A DNA stretch of 29,795 nt. It comes from Euryarchaeota archaeon UBA130. Lineage in GTDB: Archaea; Thermoplasmatota; Poseidoniia; Poseidoniales; Thalassarchaeaceae. Numbering within the stretch: the first letter of the stretch is position 1; every line of letters begins with the position of its first letter. Of the stretch, positions 1 through 7,083 are shown piece after piece. The position numbers and the translations under genes are program-made. Under the pieces are notes generated by a model. The model had not been told where the DNA came from, did not search any database, and was given only the letters and a program-made list of their open reading frames with translations. The DNA lies in contig DAVY01000010.1 in NCBI GenBank assembly GCA_002505775.1, forward strand, positions 1 through 29,795, in the 5' to 3' direction.

Positions 1-404
1 GTTTTGATTACGAGGATTTACTCGACAGGGCTCGTGAAAGAATCCCGCTGGGAATCAGTCAAAGATCTCGGTGGACAATGCCCGAGCCAGAAATCCTAAT
101 CGAGGGGAGCCAGACCATTTTACGAAATTTCTCAGATGTAGTGGATGCCATGGATAGGGATGCTAATCATGTCTATCAGTACCTCCTCAACGAGCTTGGA
201 ACCTCAGGGACAAGAGAGCAGACCAGGATCATGCTCAAGGGAAGGGTCCCCCCTAAGAGGATAAAGGAAAAATTAGTCAGCTACGTCAAGACTTTCATCC
301 TTTGTAATCAATGCAGGGCCCCTGACACGAGATTCATCAAAGAAGATCGTACTACTCTCCTAAAGTGTCAGGCTTGCGGTGCCACTAGACCAGTAAGGCT
401 CTGA
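1..404 (+). CDS. Translation initiation factor aIF2 subunit beta (5' end outside window)
   Basis: This is the beta subunit of the heterotrimeric aIF2, which brings initiator Met-tRNA to the small ribosomal subunit. The reading frame is open from base 3, before the first ATG at 78. The residues upstream of that ATG (FDYEDLLDRARERIP) match the conserved N-terminal helix that contacts the gamma subunit in this family, so the gene starts just left of the window and the ATG at 78 is internal. The rest shows the central alpha/beta domain (IIEGxxT-like ILIEGSQT, then NFSDV) and a C-terminal zinc ribbon with two CxxC pairs (CNQC and CQAC), ending shortly after as is usual. It converges on the minus-strand oxidoreductase, with 16 bases between stop codons. 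Identification is firm; only the true start is unseen. Confidence 0.95.
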   Translation, partial: FDYEDLLDRARERIPLGISQRSRWTMPEPEILIEGSQTILRNFSDVVDAMDRDANHVYQYLLNELGTSGTREQTRIMLKGRVPPKRIKEKLVSYVKTFILCNQCRAPDTRFIKEDRTTLLKCQACGATRPVRL

Positions 405-420
405 ATGGTGACGCAGTATC

Positions 421-1440
421 TCACGGAGAGAAGTCGAGGAGGATCTTTCCACGATTTTTTCGGTTATGCATGTGCATCTGGGCTTCAGCAACTTCTTCAA
501 ATCTCCAAACTCCATCGATTATTGGGTCAATTTCTCCTCTCTCAAGCATGTTGGAAATTGCATCCAAGTGGCCCTTGAATATTGAAGGATCCTCCAATAA
601 TCCCATGTGTACGCCGAATAATGCCTTATTTGATGACATCAACTTGATGGGATCGAATCTAGGGGTATTTAACCACATCTTAAACGCGGTCATTGGAGAC
701 CTCCTATCTCCCTTTACCGCAGAAGATGCTCCAAAAAAATACAATTTACCTCCCTTTCTAGTCGCTTTGTAGGACCTCAAAAGATTACTTCCTCCGACTG
801 GATCAATTGAATGATGTACTCCCTTTCCTCCTGTCAGATCCCTGCAAATTTTCACGAAGTCTTCCTTTTCTCTATCAACAAATTTGACTCCTAGAGATTC
901 AACAAATTCCCTTTTCGAGGAAGAAGCAGTACCAACTACTAACGATGCCCCTGCCACTTTACATAATTGCGCCACGGCGGTTCCCACCCCTCCTGCGGCA
1001 TGATGTACAAGGACAGTGTCTCCCGGACTAATTCTGCCGAGATGAAAAAGCATGTGATATGCAGTACCGTAAGTGACGGGTATTGCGGCAGCTTGATCTA
1101 ATGTGACGGAGTCAGGCAACTTGAAGACCCTAGAAGAGTCAATGGACACTTTCTCAGAATAGCCCCCGAATCCGGTCATAGCTAATACACGATCCCCTTC
1201 TTTCAATCCATTGACTCCCTTCCCAATTTGAGAAACTACTCCTGATGCTTCGTACCCCGGAGTAAAAGGAAAATCCGGATTCGAACCATAAAGTCCCTGC
1301 CTCATCATCAAGTCTGCAAAATTTATCCCAGCCCTGTGGATCCTAATCACAACTTCCCCTTCAGAGGCAACTGGGTCATCTTCCTCGATAATTTCTATTG
1401 AGTCAACACCCCCGACCTTTGGATAGATAACCCTCTTCAT
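421..1440 (-). CDS. VAT1-like NADPH:quinone oxidoreductase (zinc-independent MDR family)
   Basis: A 339-residue medium-chain dehydrogenase/reductase of the quinone-oxidoreductase branch, expected to reduce quinones or other activated carbonyls with NADPH. It has the N-terminal GroES-like fold (AGINFADLMMRQGLY, then PGYEASGVV and GDRV), the family's VTYGTAYHML segment, and the nucleotide-binding loop AAGGVG at about residue 149. The structural and catalytic zinc-binding cysteines of alcohol dehydrogenases are absent. The C-terminal half (KMWLNTPRFDP, GVHMGLL) resembles the VAT-1 subgroup. It is the last gene of a tight minus-strand operon, 9 bases after the nitroreductase. Physiological substrate unknown. 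Confidence 0.88.
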   Translation of the reverse strand: MKRVIYPKVGGVDSIEIIEEDDPVASEGEVVIRIHRAGINFADLMMRQGLYGSNPDFPFTPGYEASGVVSQIGKGVNGLKEGDRVLAMTGFGGYSEKVSIDSSRVFKLPDSVTLDQAAAIPVTYGTAYHMLFHLGRISPGDTVLVHHAAGGVGTAVAQLCKVAGASLVVGTASSSKREFVESLGVKFVDREKEDFVKICRDLTGGKGVHHSIDPVGGSNLLRSYKATRKGGKLYFFGASSAVKGDRRSPMTAFKMWLNTPRFDPIKLMSSNKALFGVHMGLLEDPSIFKGHLDAISNMLERGEIDPIIDGVWRFEEVAEAQMHMHNRKNRGKILLDFSP

Positions 1441-1449
1441 ATGATCGCC

Positions 1450-2022
1450 TCATGGGAGATATTCCACAATCTTACGTGCTTCCACTTTTTTCTCCCCGGG
1501 AATCGACTCTGGATAACCGACCTTGACAAATCCAATAATTCTTTCTTTAGTTTCAGAAATTCCAAGATTTTTGTATGTAGATTGGTGTCTTGTTATCCCA
1601 CCAGTACTCCATTGTGAGCCAATCCCCCTGCTCCAGAGGGACAAAACAAGATTATGCAAAGAACACACAGTCGCCGCGTAATCCTCCTCCTCCCTAAAAT
1701 CATCCCCGGGAGTGAGTTTTGTCGTCACTGCAATTATCACCGGGACGTCCATGATTTTCGAAATCGCCCTGGCTTCGGATTGCTTGCTAGCAACATTTCC
1801 CTTACTTTCCTCCTTCTTTCTGCATAGAGAGATTACAGTCGGGAGCAACATTTCCCTTGACTTCCTTCCCACTACGTAGTATTTCCAAGGGTAGGTTTTC
1901 TTATGACAAGGGGCATTATCAGCCGCTTCAAAGGCAAGCTCTAATTCAGAATAATCAACCCGCTTATCGCTGAATTTGTAGATAGTTCTTCTACTCTTTA
2001 GAATTTCTTGAGCCCCATTCAT
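1450..2022 (-). CDS. Nitroreductase family protein (FMN-dependent)
   Basis: A 190-residue flavoprotein of the nitroreductase fold, which uses NAD(P)H to reduce nitro compounds, quinones or flavins. Visible features are the N-terminal FMN-phosphate motif (SRRTIYKFSD, corresponding to RRSxRxF), the APCHKKTYPWKYYVV segment after the first helices, a central helix (DYAATVCSLHNLVLSLWSRGIGSQWST) that packs at the dimer interface, and the C-terminal IIGFVKVGYP strand. AGGA lies about 6 bases before the ATG. It is sandwiched between the carbinolamine dehydratase (8-base gap) and the quinone oxidoreductase (9-base gap), so the three are very likely co-transcribed. The substrate cannot be told from sequence. 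Confidence 0.87.
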   Translation of the reverse strand: MNGAQEILKSRRTIYKFSDKRVDYSELELAFEAADNAPCHKKTYPWKYYVVGRKSREMLLPTVISLCRKKEESKGNVASKQSEARAISKIMDVPVIIAVTTKLTPGDDFREEEDYAATVCSLHNLVLSLWSRGIGSQWSTGGITRHQSTYKNLGISETKERIIGFVKVGYPESIPGEKKVEARKIVEYLP

Positions 2023-2030
2023 GAAAATTC

Positions 2031-2363
2031 CTATCCCAATGAGTCTAGTTTCGCCGCTAGGATAAAATCCGATTCGGTCAAGCCATCGATCTTATGGGTC
2101 CAAATCAATGCCTTTACACGTCCCCACCCGACTTCAAATTCGGCGTGATGATTTTCTTCTTCACATATCGCTCCGGCCTTATTTACGAAATTGAGAGCAT
2201 TTTGAAAATCGTCAAATTCCCAAGTTCTCTCAATATGGTGGTTATCAATTAAATCCCAGCTATCATTTATTTTGTCCAACAAATTATTAGATTCTTCTTC
2301 ACTTAGAGGGGGAACCCCTCCCTCACAAGGTATGCACCTTTTTCCTTCTAGACCGCCTGCCAT
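2031..2363 (-). CDS. Pterin-4a-carbinolamine dehydratase (PCD/DCoH)
   Basis: A 110-residue protein that dehydrates 4a-hydroxytetrahydropterins, recycling pterin cofactor after aromatic hydroxylation. The family signature is plain: EEENHHAEFEVGWGRVK near residue 69 contains the HH pair of the active site, followed by the IWTHKIDGLTESDFILA block with the third histidine and the conserved GLTxxD turn. An N-terminal extension with a Cys pair (CIPCEGG) and the PPLSEEE start is common in bacterial PCDs. The gene begins 4 bases after the upstream small protein ends. No aromatic amino-acid hydroxylase is in the window, so its partner would be elsewhere; the FolM-like/FolB pair at 19.8-21.0 kb is a possible pathway link. 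Confidence 0.92.
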   Translation of the reverse strand: MAGGLEGKRCIPCEGGVPPLSEEESNNLLDKINDSWDLIDNHHIERTWEFDDFQNALNFVNKAGAICEEENHHAEFEVGWGRVKALIWTHKIDGLTESDFILAAKLDSLG

Positions 2364-2367
2364 TATC

Positions 2368-2826
2368 TCATCCCCAAAGATGGCTATCTATTCCGCCTTC
2401 GGCTAATTGCTCAGCCTTTTCCAACATACTTGATCTGCGACGCATATCCTCCTTCTCGAATGTCATCATCTCCCTGTCCTCAAGGTATGGCACTCTCATG
2501 TGGGCAACTAGCCTAACTTCCACAATCACATCTCTTGCTATTGATCTAAACGTACCCTTTTCATCAACAATTTCTACTGCGTTTCTTGTGGTCCCAACTA
2601 GCATTCCCTTGGCTAATGTCTCACTACCTTCGGACAGTGCCCTCGAGTCAATCAATATCTCAACTAAGTCATCCTTTCTTAGTCCAGCACTGCGTTCTGA
2701 CAGCGGACCATGGAAAACGTCCTGAATATCATCCAAATCAGGGGATCCATGAGCCTCGTAAATCCTAATCGCCCACTCCGGAAGAGTTCCCTTTATGTCT
2801 GGCATGAGCCTTCGTATGGGGGGCAT
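2368..2826 (-). CDS. Conserved-looking small protein of unknown function, possible Sm-like barrel
   Basis: A 152-residue protein that I do not recognise. The open frame continues upstream into the divergent GTPase gene, so I place the start at the ATG at 2826; a second ATG seven codons later (2805) is an alternative. The middle (about residues 60-110) reads as a run of short beta strands (DDLVEILIDS, AKGMLVGTTRNAVEIVD, GTFRSIARDVIVEVRLVAHM), the pattern of a small SH3- or Sm-like barrel. The C-terminal 40 residues are a charged, probably helical segment rich in Glu, Arg and Met. It leads the operon with carbinolamine dehydratase, nitroreductase and quinone oxidoreductase. The barrel assignment is an inference from strand pattern only. 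Confidence 0.7.
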   Translation of the reverse strand: MPPIRRLMPDIKGTLPEWAIRIYEAHGSPDLDDIQDVFHGPLSERSAGLRKDDLVEILIDSRALSEGSETLAKGMLVGTTRNAVEIVDEKGTFRSIARDVIVEVRLVAHMRVPYLEDREMMTFEKEDMRRRSSMLEKAEQLAEGGIDSHLWG

Positions 2827-2914
2827 GTAGAAAAAGGCCTTGATTTGAAAAACAATACAATTTCTGTCTATTGACTTCAATAGGAATGAACTGGCCGAGG
2901 AGTCAGGGAGACAC
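2827..2914. promoter_or_regulatory. Divergent promoter region
   Basis: This 88-base AT-rich gap separates two genes pointing away from each other (unknown protein, minus; NOG1-like GTPase, plus) and so must hold both promoters. A run around 2845-2862 (tgaaaaacaatacaattt) is a candidate TATA region. I could not assign individual TATA or BRE boxes with confidence. GGGAG lies just ahead of the GTPase ATG. Confidence 0.4.
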
Positions 2915-3949
2915 ATGGCATCAATAGAGTGGAGGAAGATCCCAACTGTCTTGAAGACAGATGAGATTCTAGACAAAGCCTTCAGGAAAGCCAGTAAACA
3001 GTCAGATACTGTCGAGGATCCCGACAAATATCACAGAGTGCGCAAACAGATGAACAAAATGGTTCAATCGGCGGCTTCAATTATTGATTCAACCCTAATT
3101 GCCTATGTCGAAAGATGGCCCAGCCTCAACGCTCTTTCAGATTTTGATCAAGCACTGGTTGATGCGGCGGTGGGGAGTGATAACTATCGAAAAAGCCTTG
3201 GCGCGATTCAATGGGGAGCTGAAAGAGTTAGGTCTATTGCAGGCGAGACCCAGAGGAAGATCCTCAGACTTAGGGACATAGATGGTTTTCATCAGGCGAG
3301 GAGGGCAGCTTATGGTAGATTTTCATCAATCATCGATCAGATATCGCCTGAGATTGATTGGCTTGGAGAGGCTAGGGATACACTCAGAAAACTACCATCA
3401 ATAGACTCCTCAGAACCATGCATAGTTGTTGCAGGCTCTCCTAATGTCGGCAAGTCCGCATTAATTTCCTCCCTTTCCAGTGGTGAGCCAGAGATTGCCG
3501 CCTATCCATTTACGACAAAACAACTGCATTTGGGACATTTTATTCATAGAAGGAGGAAATATCAGATGGTAGACACCCCGGGTCTGCTTGATCGCCCCAT
3601 GTCTGAGAGGAATAATATCGAGATGCAAGCAATCGCTGCTTTGGAGAATATTGGAGACGTACTTCTATTTCTGATAGATTCAACTGCCAATGCAACAACA
3701 TCTCTGGAAGAGCAAATGAATCTTCTCGAGGAAGTCACTGGCCTAATTTCAGAGAGGCCAATAATAATAGTTCATAGCAAGTCGGATTTACACGAAAAGC
3801 ATAGTCTAGAAGATAAAGTTGCAGTCAGCTCGATAACAGGAGAAGGTATAGAGGAATTGAGGCAAACTCTAGTTGAAATGATCGGAGCCGACGATATATC
3901 GGATCCACTTAACCTACCTGAGGATTGGCCGAGAAGTGACTTGGACTAG
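2915..3949 (+). CDS. NOG1-like GTPase (Obg/NOG1 superfamily)
   Basis: A 344-residue GTPase resembling the archaeal NOG1 group, whose eukaryotic relatives act in large ribosomal subunit assembly. The N-terminal half is a helical domain typical of NOG1. The G domain follows: Walker A GSPNVGKS at residues 174-181, the G2 segment AAYPFTTKQLHLG, G3 DTPG at 220-223, G4 in the variant form SKSD at about 288-291 (instead of NKxD), and a G5-like SSITGEG. Archaeal members are about this length, without the long eukaryotic C-terminal tail. The ATG at 2915 has GGGAG just upstream. Its stop overlaps by 4 bases, tail to tail, the stop of a tiny minus-strand zinc-ribbon gene. Confidence 0.88.
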   Translation: MASIEWRKIPTVLKTDEILDKAFRKASKQSDTVEDPDKYHRVRKQMNKMVQSAASIIDSTLIAYVERWPSLNALSDFDQALVDAAVGSDNYRKSLGAIQWGAERVRSIAGETQRKILRLRDIDGFHQARRAAYGRFSSIIDQISPEIDWLGEARDTLRKLPSIDSSEPCIVVAGSPNVGKSALISSLSSGEPEIAAYPFTTKQLHLGHFIHRRRKYQMVDTPGLLDRPMSERNNIEMQAIAALENIGDVLLFLIDSTANATTSLEEQMNLLEEVTGLISERPIIIVHSKSDLHEKHSLEDKVAVSSITGEGIEELRQTLVEMIGADDISDPLNLPEDWPRSDLD

Positions 3950-4062
3950 TTGATGTGCCAAATATTTCCACATGTAGTGCAATACATATCGTAACCACCT
4001 ATTGATATCGGAAGTCCCCCTATGTCCAGCTTAGACCCACACCCCGGACAGCGGTCAGTCAT
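3946..4062 (-). CDS. Zinc-ribbon microprotein, 38 residues
   Basis: A short frame from an ATG at 4062 to a TAG at 3946-3948 encodes 38 residues with two knuckles, CPGCG near residue 5 and CTTCG near residue 28, separated by a Gly/Ile-rich linker (LDIGGLPISIGGYDMY). This is a complete four-cysteine zinc ribbon with almost nothing else. It starts 44 bases after the end of the membrane-protein gene on the same strand, so it may be the last cistron of the UMP kinase operon. Its end overlaps the GTPase stop codon. The two-CxxC spacing is strong evidence that it is real despite its size. Function unknown; nucleic-acid or protein binding is a guess. Confidence 0.65.
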   Translation of the reverse strand: MTDRCPGCGSKLDIGGLPISIGGYDMYCTTCGNIWHIN

Positions 4063-4106
4063 GGTGCCACGGATGGGAACAGGTTATTCAAGCAATCTAT
4101 GGCGAT

Positions 4107-4688
4107 TTATGCGTCTCTGAATCTTTTCCACATTTCTCCGATGGGAAATGCCATCTCACTAGCTCCCAATAACAACGTGAATCCTATCGCAAATAGAATA
4201 ATTTCAACGAAACCAGCAAGGTGAATCTCGGGGTTTATTGTTACCAACTGTTCATCTAGCGTAGAACCATCCTTCCCAGCAGTAACAAAGCGGTAATCTC
4301 CAGGCTCCAGAATAAATTTGAAGCTACCATCTTCCGAATCCGGGCCTCCAGCAACGAAATCAAAATCATCTGATGTACAAGTAGTGAGTCCATTCGAATC
4401 AGGCTCGCATTCTTCTGGGTAATCAGAAATTACCCCAATCCAACTTCTGTCTGGTTCGTCCCATTCTAGTTCCATGCCAATTTCTAGTAAGATGAAGGCG
4501 TTGGGGACCTCTAGGTCTTCCGTGGTCATCCCGACCATACAACCGACCGATTCGTCAGAGCATGGAACTATCGGTACATCAGTTCTCGAGTCATCTATGT
4601 CTATCCCGACAAGGCTACCTAATGTTATCAGGATGCAGAGGCCACCAACCAAAAATGGAAATGATGCTAAAATTCTAATCATGTTCAT
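4107..4688 (-). CDS. Membrane protein of unknown function with two TM segments
   Basis: A 193-residue protein I do not recognise. Residues about 4-29 form an N-terminal hydrophobic helix (ILASFPFLVGGLCILITLGSLVGI) and residues about 157-178 a second one (GFVEIILFAIGFTLLLGA), with a short basic tail (MWKRFRDA) that probably lies in the cytoplasm. Between them is an acidic domain of about 125 residues with four cysteines (PCSDESVGC and a later CEPDSNGLTTC pair), probably outside the cell with possible disulfides. It follows the Zn-ribbon protein by 16 bases on the same strand and seems part of the UMP kinase operon. A second ATG two codons in is an alternative start. Confidence 0.75.
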   Translation of the reverse strand: MNMIRILASFPFLVGGLCILITLGSLVGIDIDDSRTDVPIVPCSDESVGCMVGMTTEDLEVPNAFILLEIGMELEWDEPDRSWIGVISDYPEECEPDSNGLTTCTSDDFDFVAGGPDSEDGSFKFILEPGDYRFVTAGKDGSTLDEQLVTINPEIHLAGFVEIILFAIGFTLLLGASEMAFPIGEMWKRFRDA

Positions 4689-4704
4689 TGAATTTCACCC
4701 CTGA

Positions 4705-5022
4705 CTATGATCCGCCCGTCATTAGTTGAAGGAAAATTAGTAGTATTGCTATACCCGGGAATAGGTATAGCATTATTGTCAATCTCTTCCTCGATGACTC
4801 TCTTTTTTTATTATTTTCAATGCACATAGTATCACCACAAACTGCTGGTTCACTATCCAGAGGAATCGGCTTCCAGCAAACTACACAGTGCCTGTGAGAT
4901 TCAACATCAAGAAATTTGTTCGAGGCTCTTTTTTTCTCAGAACGCTTCCTCTTACTCGCCGCTTCACGGGCCTCTTTAGCCGTCCTCATGCCAGCAGCCG
5001 CAATCCTATCCGCCCTGCTCAA
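4705..5022 (-). CDS. DUF2116-type Zn-ribbon protein with C-terminal membrane anchor
   Basis: A small protein of the archaeal DUF2116 type. Its pattern HRHCVVCWKPIP followed by CGDTMC gives four zinc-binding cysteines, then a basic stretch (KKRESSRKR) and a single C-terminal hydrophobic helix (LTIMLYLFPGIAILLIFLQL), so it is probably tail-anchored with the zinc ribbon in the cytoplasm. The N-terminal 40 residues are a highly charged Arg/Lys/Ala helix. The TTG at 5022 overlaps the UMP kinase stop by 4 bases, which suggests translational coupling; an ATG at 4989 would give a 94-residue form. The function of the family is unknown. Confidence 0.8.
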   Translation of the reverse strand: MSRADRIAAAGMRTAKEAREAASKRKRSEKKRASNKFLDVESHRHCVVCWKPIPLDSEPAVCGDTMCIENNKKRESSRKRLTIMLYLFPGIAILLIFLQLMTGGS

Positions 5023-5729
5023 GAACTCACCACCCCTACTTCCGTACCCTTGAAATCCCCGCCAATTATCGCTTCTTTGATTAACTCCGTTTTTCTTCCA
5101 TCAAGAATATTCAAAATCATCCCTGACTCAAGAGCCTCTCTCGCACCAATAGGGTCGACAATTTGAGAGTCGCCTGCCTTGGAATGTTCTGAAGAGCCAA
5201 TGATATCAAGAAGCTGGTGATGAGTTAGAAAATCATGTGACTGGGCCTTTGGATTATGTTTTGGGTCCTCATCAAAAACCCCGGGGACGTTTGTCGCAAT
5301 GATACATTTTTTTGCATCTGATGCTACAGCGAATCGAATGGCAACGGCATCTGTGGTGTGACCGGGATTTGTTCCTCCCATTACCACTACTTGCCTTTCT
5401 TCGAGCAATAGAACAGCTTCATCAATACTCTTTGGAATGGTTCCAGAAACGGGAATACCCGAGTTTGATAGAGACTCCCTAACTATTGTTGCATTCAGCC
5501 TTGTCGCAGCAATGCCGATTTTGTCTAGGTGAGCCTCGTCACTAATTAGGGGCCTTGCGAGCTCAATCCCTTCCCTTGCGGGAGCGCCACCTCCGACCAC
5601 GATACCGATGCGGTCATTCATAGACACTCTTTCTCTGATCATAGATACCAAGCCTTCCAGCCAGGTGTGTCTTTCCTCGATCTCAGGACGAAGCAGACTC
5701 CCTCCGAGTGCGACAATCACCGTCGTCAT
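5019..5729 (-). CDS. pyrH: UMP kinase, archaeal type
   Basis: A 236-residue amino acid kinase-fold enzyme that phosphorylates UMP to UDP with ATP, in pyrimidine nucleotide synthesis. The markers are the N-terminal ALGGSLL phosphate loop, VVGGGAPARE, the archaeal UMPK signature HLDKIGIAATRLNA, VVMGGTNPGHTTDAVA for the nucleotide site, and ATNVPGVFDEDPK. These separate it from isopentenyl phosphate kinase and aspartokinase. The ATG at 5729 lies 98 bases from the divergent aRF1 start. Its stop overlaps the start of the Zn-ribbon gene, making it the first gene of a four-gene minus-strand operon. Confidence 0.92.
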   Translation of the reverse strand: MTTVIVALGGSLLRPEIEERHTWLEGLVSMIRERVSMNDRIGIVVGGGAPAREGIELARPLISDEAHLDKIGIAATRLNATIVRESLSNSGIPVSGTIPKSIDEAVLLLEERQVVVMGGTNPGHTTDAVAIRFAVASDAKKCIIATNVPGVFDEDPKHNPKAQSHDFLTHHQLLDIIGSSEHSKAGDSQIVDPIGAREALESGMILNILDGRKTELIKEAIIGGDFKGTEVGVVSS

Positions 5730-5827
5730 CGACTACTGAGCTAGGACGCTCCCTTTCAATGCCTTCGTCCAACCGCAGTCTAAGGGTTGAAATGCTGCCC
5801 CTCCGGCCTTATACTGGAGGTCATGCC
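5730..5827. promoter_or_regulatory. Divergent promoter region with SD-masking hairpin before aRF1
   Basis: This gap between UMP kinase (minus) and aRF1 (plus) must carry both promoters. On the plus strand GGAGG at 5816-5820 is a strong Shine-Dalgarno site, 7 bases before the aRF1 ATG at 5828, and it decides that start over the longer open frame. The same GGAGG is complementary to CCTCC at 5800-5804 across an 11-base spacer, so an RNA hairpin could mask it. TATA-like cttatac lies inside that spacer. Hairpin and promoter roles are inferred. Confidence 0.45.
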
Positions 5828-7075
5828 ATGTCCGACGAGATCGAAGTCCAGCAAAGGAGGTTACGCCTCAAGAAGGCCGTTGAAGACCTCTCTTCGATGA
5901 AAGGCATGGGGACAGAGTTAGTTTCTGTTGTAGTTCCCCCTGATAGGATGATAAGTGACGTCAGGCATCAGCTATCCAATGAGGCAGGACAAGCCGCGAA
6001 CATCAAATCAAAATTAACCAGAAAACATGTTTCAGATGCCATAGAATCAGCTATAGCGACCTTGAATAGATACAAAACACCCGGAGAGAGAGGACTAGCT
6101 CTGTTTGTTGGCCATGTAATCGTTGGAAACAATAAGACAAGGCTGATGTCAATTGTTATCGACGACCCTCCGGACTCGTTTACCTCTTACAGATACAGAT
6201 GTGGCTCAACATTTGAGATTAGTCAGTTAGAAGAAATGCTCATTGATAGAACCGCTTACGGGCTCTTTGTTATAGACAGGTCAGAAGCAGCATACGGATT
6301 GGCCAGTGGTAAGAGGCTTCATTGTCAAGAACATGTTACTTCGCTAGTTCCCTCAAAACATGGAAGAGGGGGGCAATCAGCTCAGAGGTTTGAGAGACTA
6401 ATTGAAGAAGCCGCAGACAAGTTTTTCAAAAAATCATCCGAAAGAGCTTCTTCATACTGGCTTCCAATGATAGAGGACCTGCAAGGAATAATCATCGGAG
6501 GGCCGGGAGCTACCAAGGATTATGTTGTAAAAAATGATTATTTTCATCATGAAATCAAGAAACTAATCAGAGAACCATTCTTCGATGTTGGGTACTCCAA
6601 TGAAAGTGGCCTCAGGGAACTCGTTCAGAGGGCAGGCGGACTGATGGATCAAATTGAATTGGACACCGAGAGGAGACTAGTTGACAGATTCTTGAGTGAA
6701 GTGATGAAATCTCATCCCAAAGCTACATACGGTGAGATGATGATTAGAAATGCCTTGGATCAAGGAGCTGTGGAGAGGCTACTTATCTCAGAAAACCTGC
6801 GAAAAAGGAGAGTATTGTGGGTTTGCAGACAATGCAAGGAAGAATGGGAAGGTACTCAGAGCAGGAGGTCTGAAATTCCAGTTTGCCCCACTTGCTCCTC
6901 TGAGGAAGTGATTGAGGACTCTGAGAGATCGATGGACCTCATTGACGAACTAACCGTTCTGGCAGGCCACACTTCCGCGGCTGTGACACTTATTTCAATG
7001 GATACAGAGGAAGGAGCAACTCTATTCGATGCCTTCGGAGGAATTGCGGCTCTACTCAGGTATCCAATTTCATGA
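5828..7075 (+). CDS. Peptide chain release factor aRF1 (eRF1 family)
   Basis: A 415-residue release factor that reads all three stop codons and triggers peptide release. The three hallmark motifs are present in order: NIKS at residues 58-61 and YRCGSTF (YxCxxxF) in the stop-codon-reading domain, then GRGGQ with the catalytic GGQ at 181-183 in the peptidyl-transferase domain. The C-terminal domain carries a zinc mini-domain with two CxxC pairs (CRQC and CPTC), as in archaeal aRF1. The open frame extends 40 codons upstream, but the Shine-Dalgarno GGAGG 7 bases before 5828 and the family start pattern support this ATG. argS follows after 8 bases. Confidence 0.96.
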   Translation: MSDEIEVQQRRLRLKKAVEDLSSMKGMGTELVSVVVPPDRMISDVRHQLSNEAGQAANIKSKLTRKHVSDAIESAIATLNRYKTPGERGLALFVGHVIVGNNKTRLMSIVIDDPPDSFTSYRYRCGSTFEISQLEEMLIDRTAYGLFVIDRSEAAYGLASGKRLHCQEHVTSLVPSKHGRGGQSAQRFERLIEEAADKFFKKSSERASSYWLPMIEDLQGIIIGGPGATKDYVVKNDYFHHEIKKLIREPFFDVGYSNESGLRELVQRAGGLMDQIELDTERRLVDRFLSEVMKSHPKATYGEMMIRNALDQGAVERLLISENLRKRRVLWVCRQCKEEWEGTQSRRSEIPVCPTCSSEEVIEDSERSMDLIDELTVLAGHTSAAVTLISMDTEEGATLFDAFGGIAALLRYPIS

Positions 7076-7083
7076 GGTGAAAA

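Noticed and set aside
2827..3027. Upstream extension of the small unknown protein into the GTPase gene
   Set aside because: It would overlap the divergent GTPase by over 100 bases; the ATG at 2826 avoids this and leaves a promoter gap.
5708..5827. N-terminal 40-codon extension of aRF1
   Set aside because: It overlaps the start of pyrH, does not look like an aRF1 N-terminus, and a strong GGAGG directs initiation at 5828.
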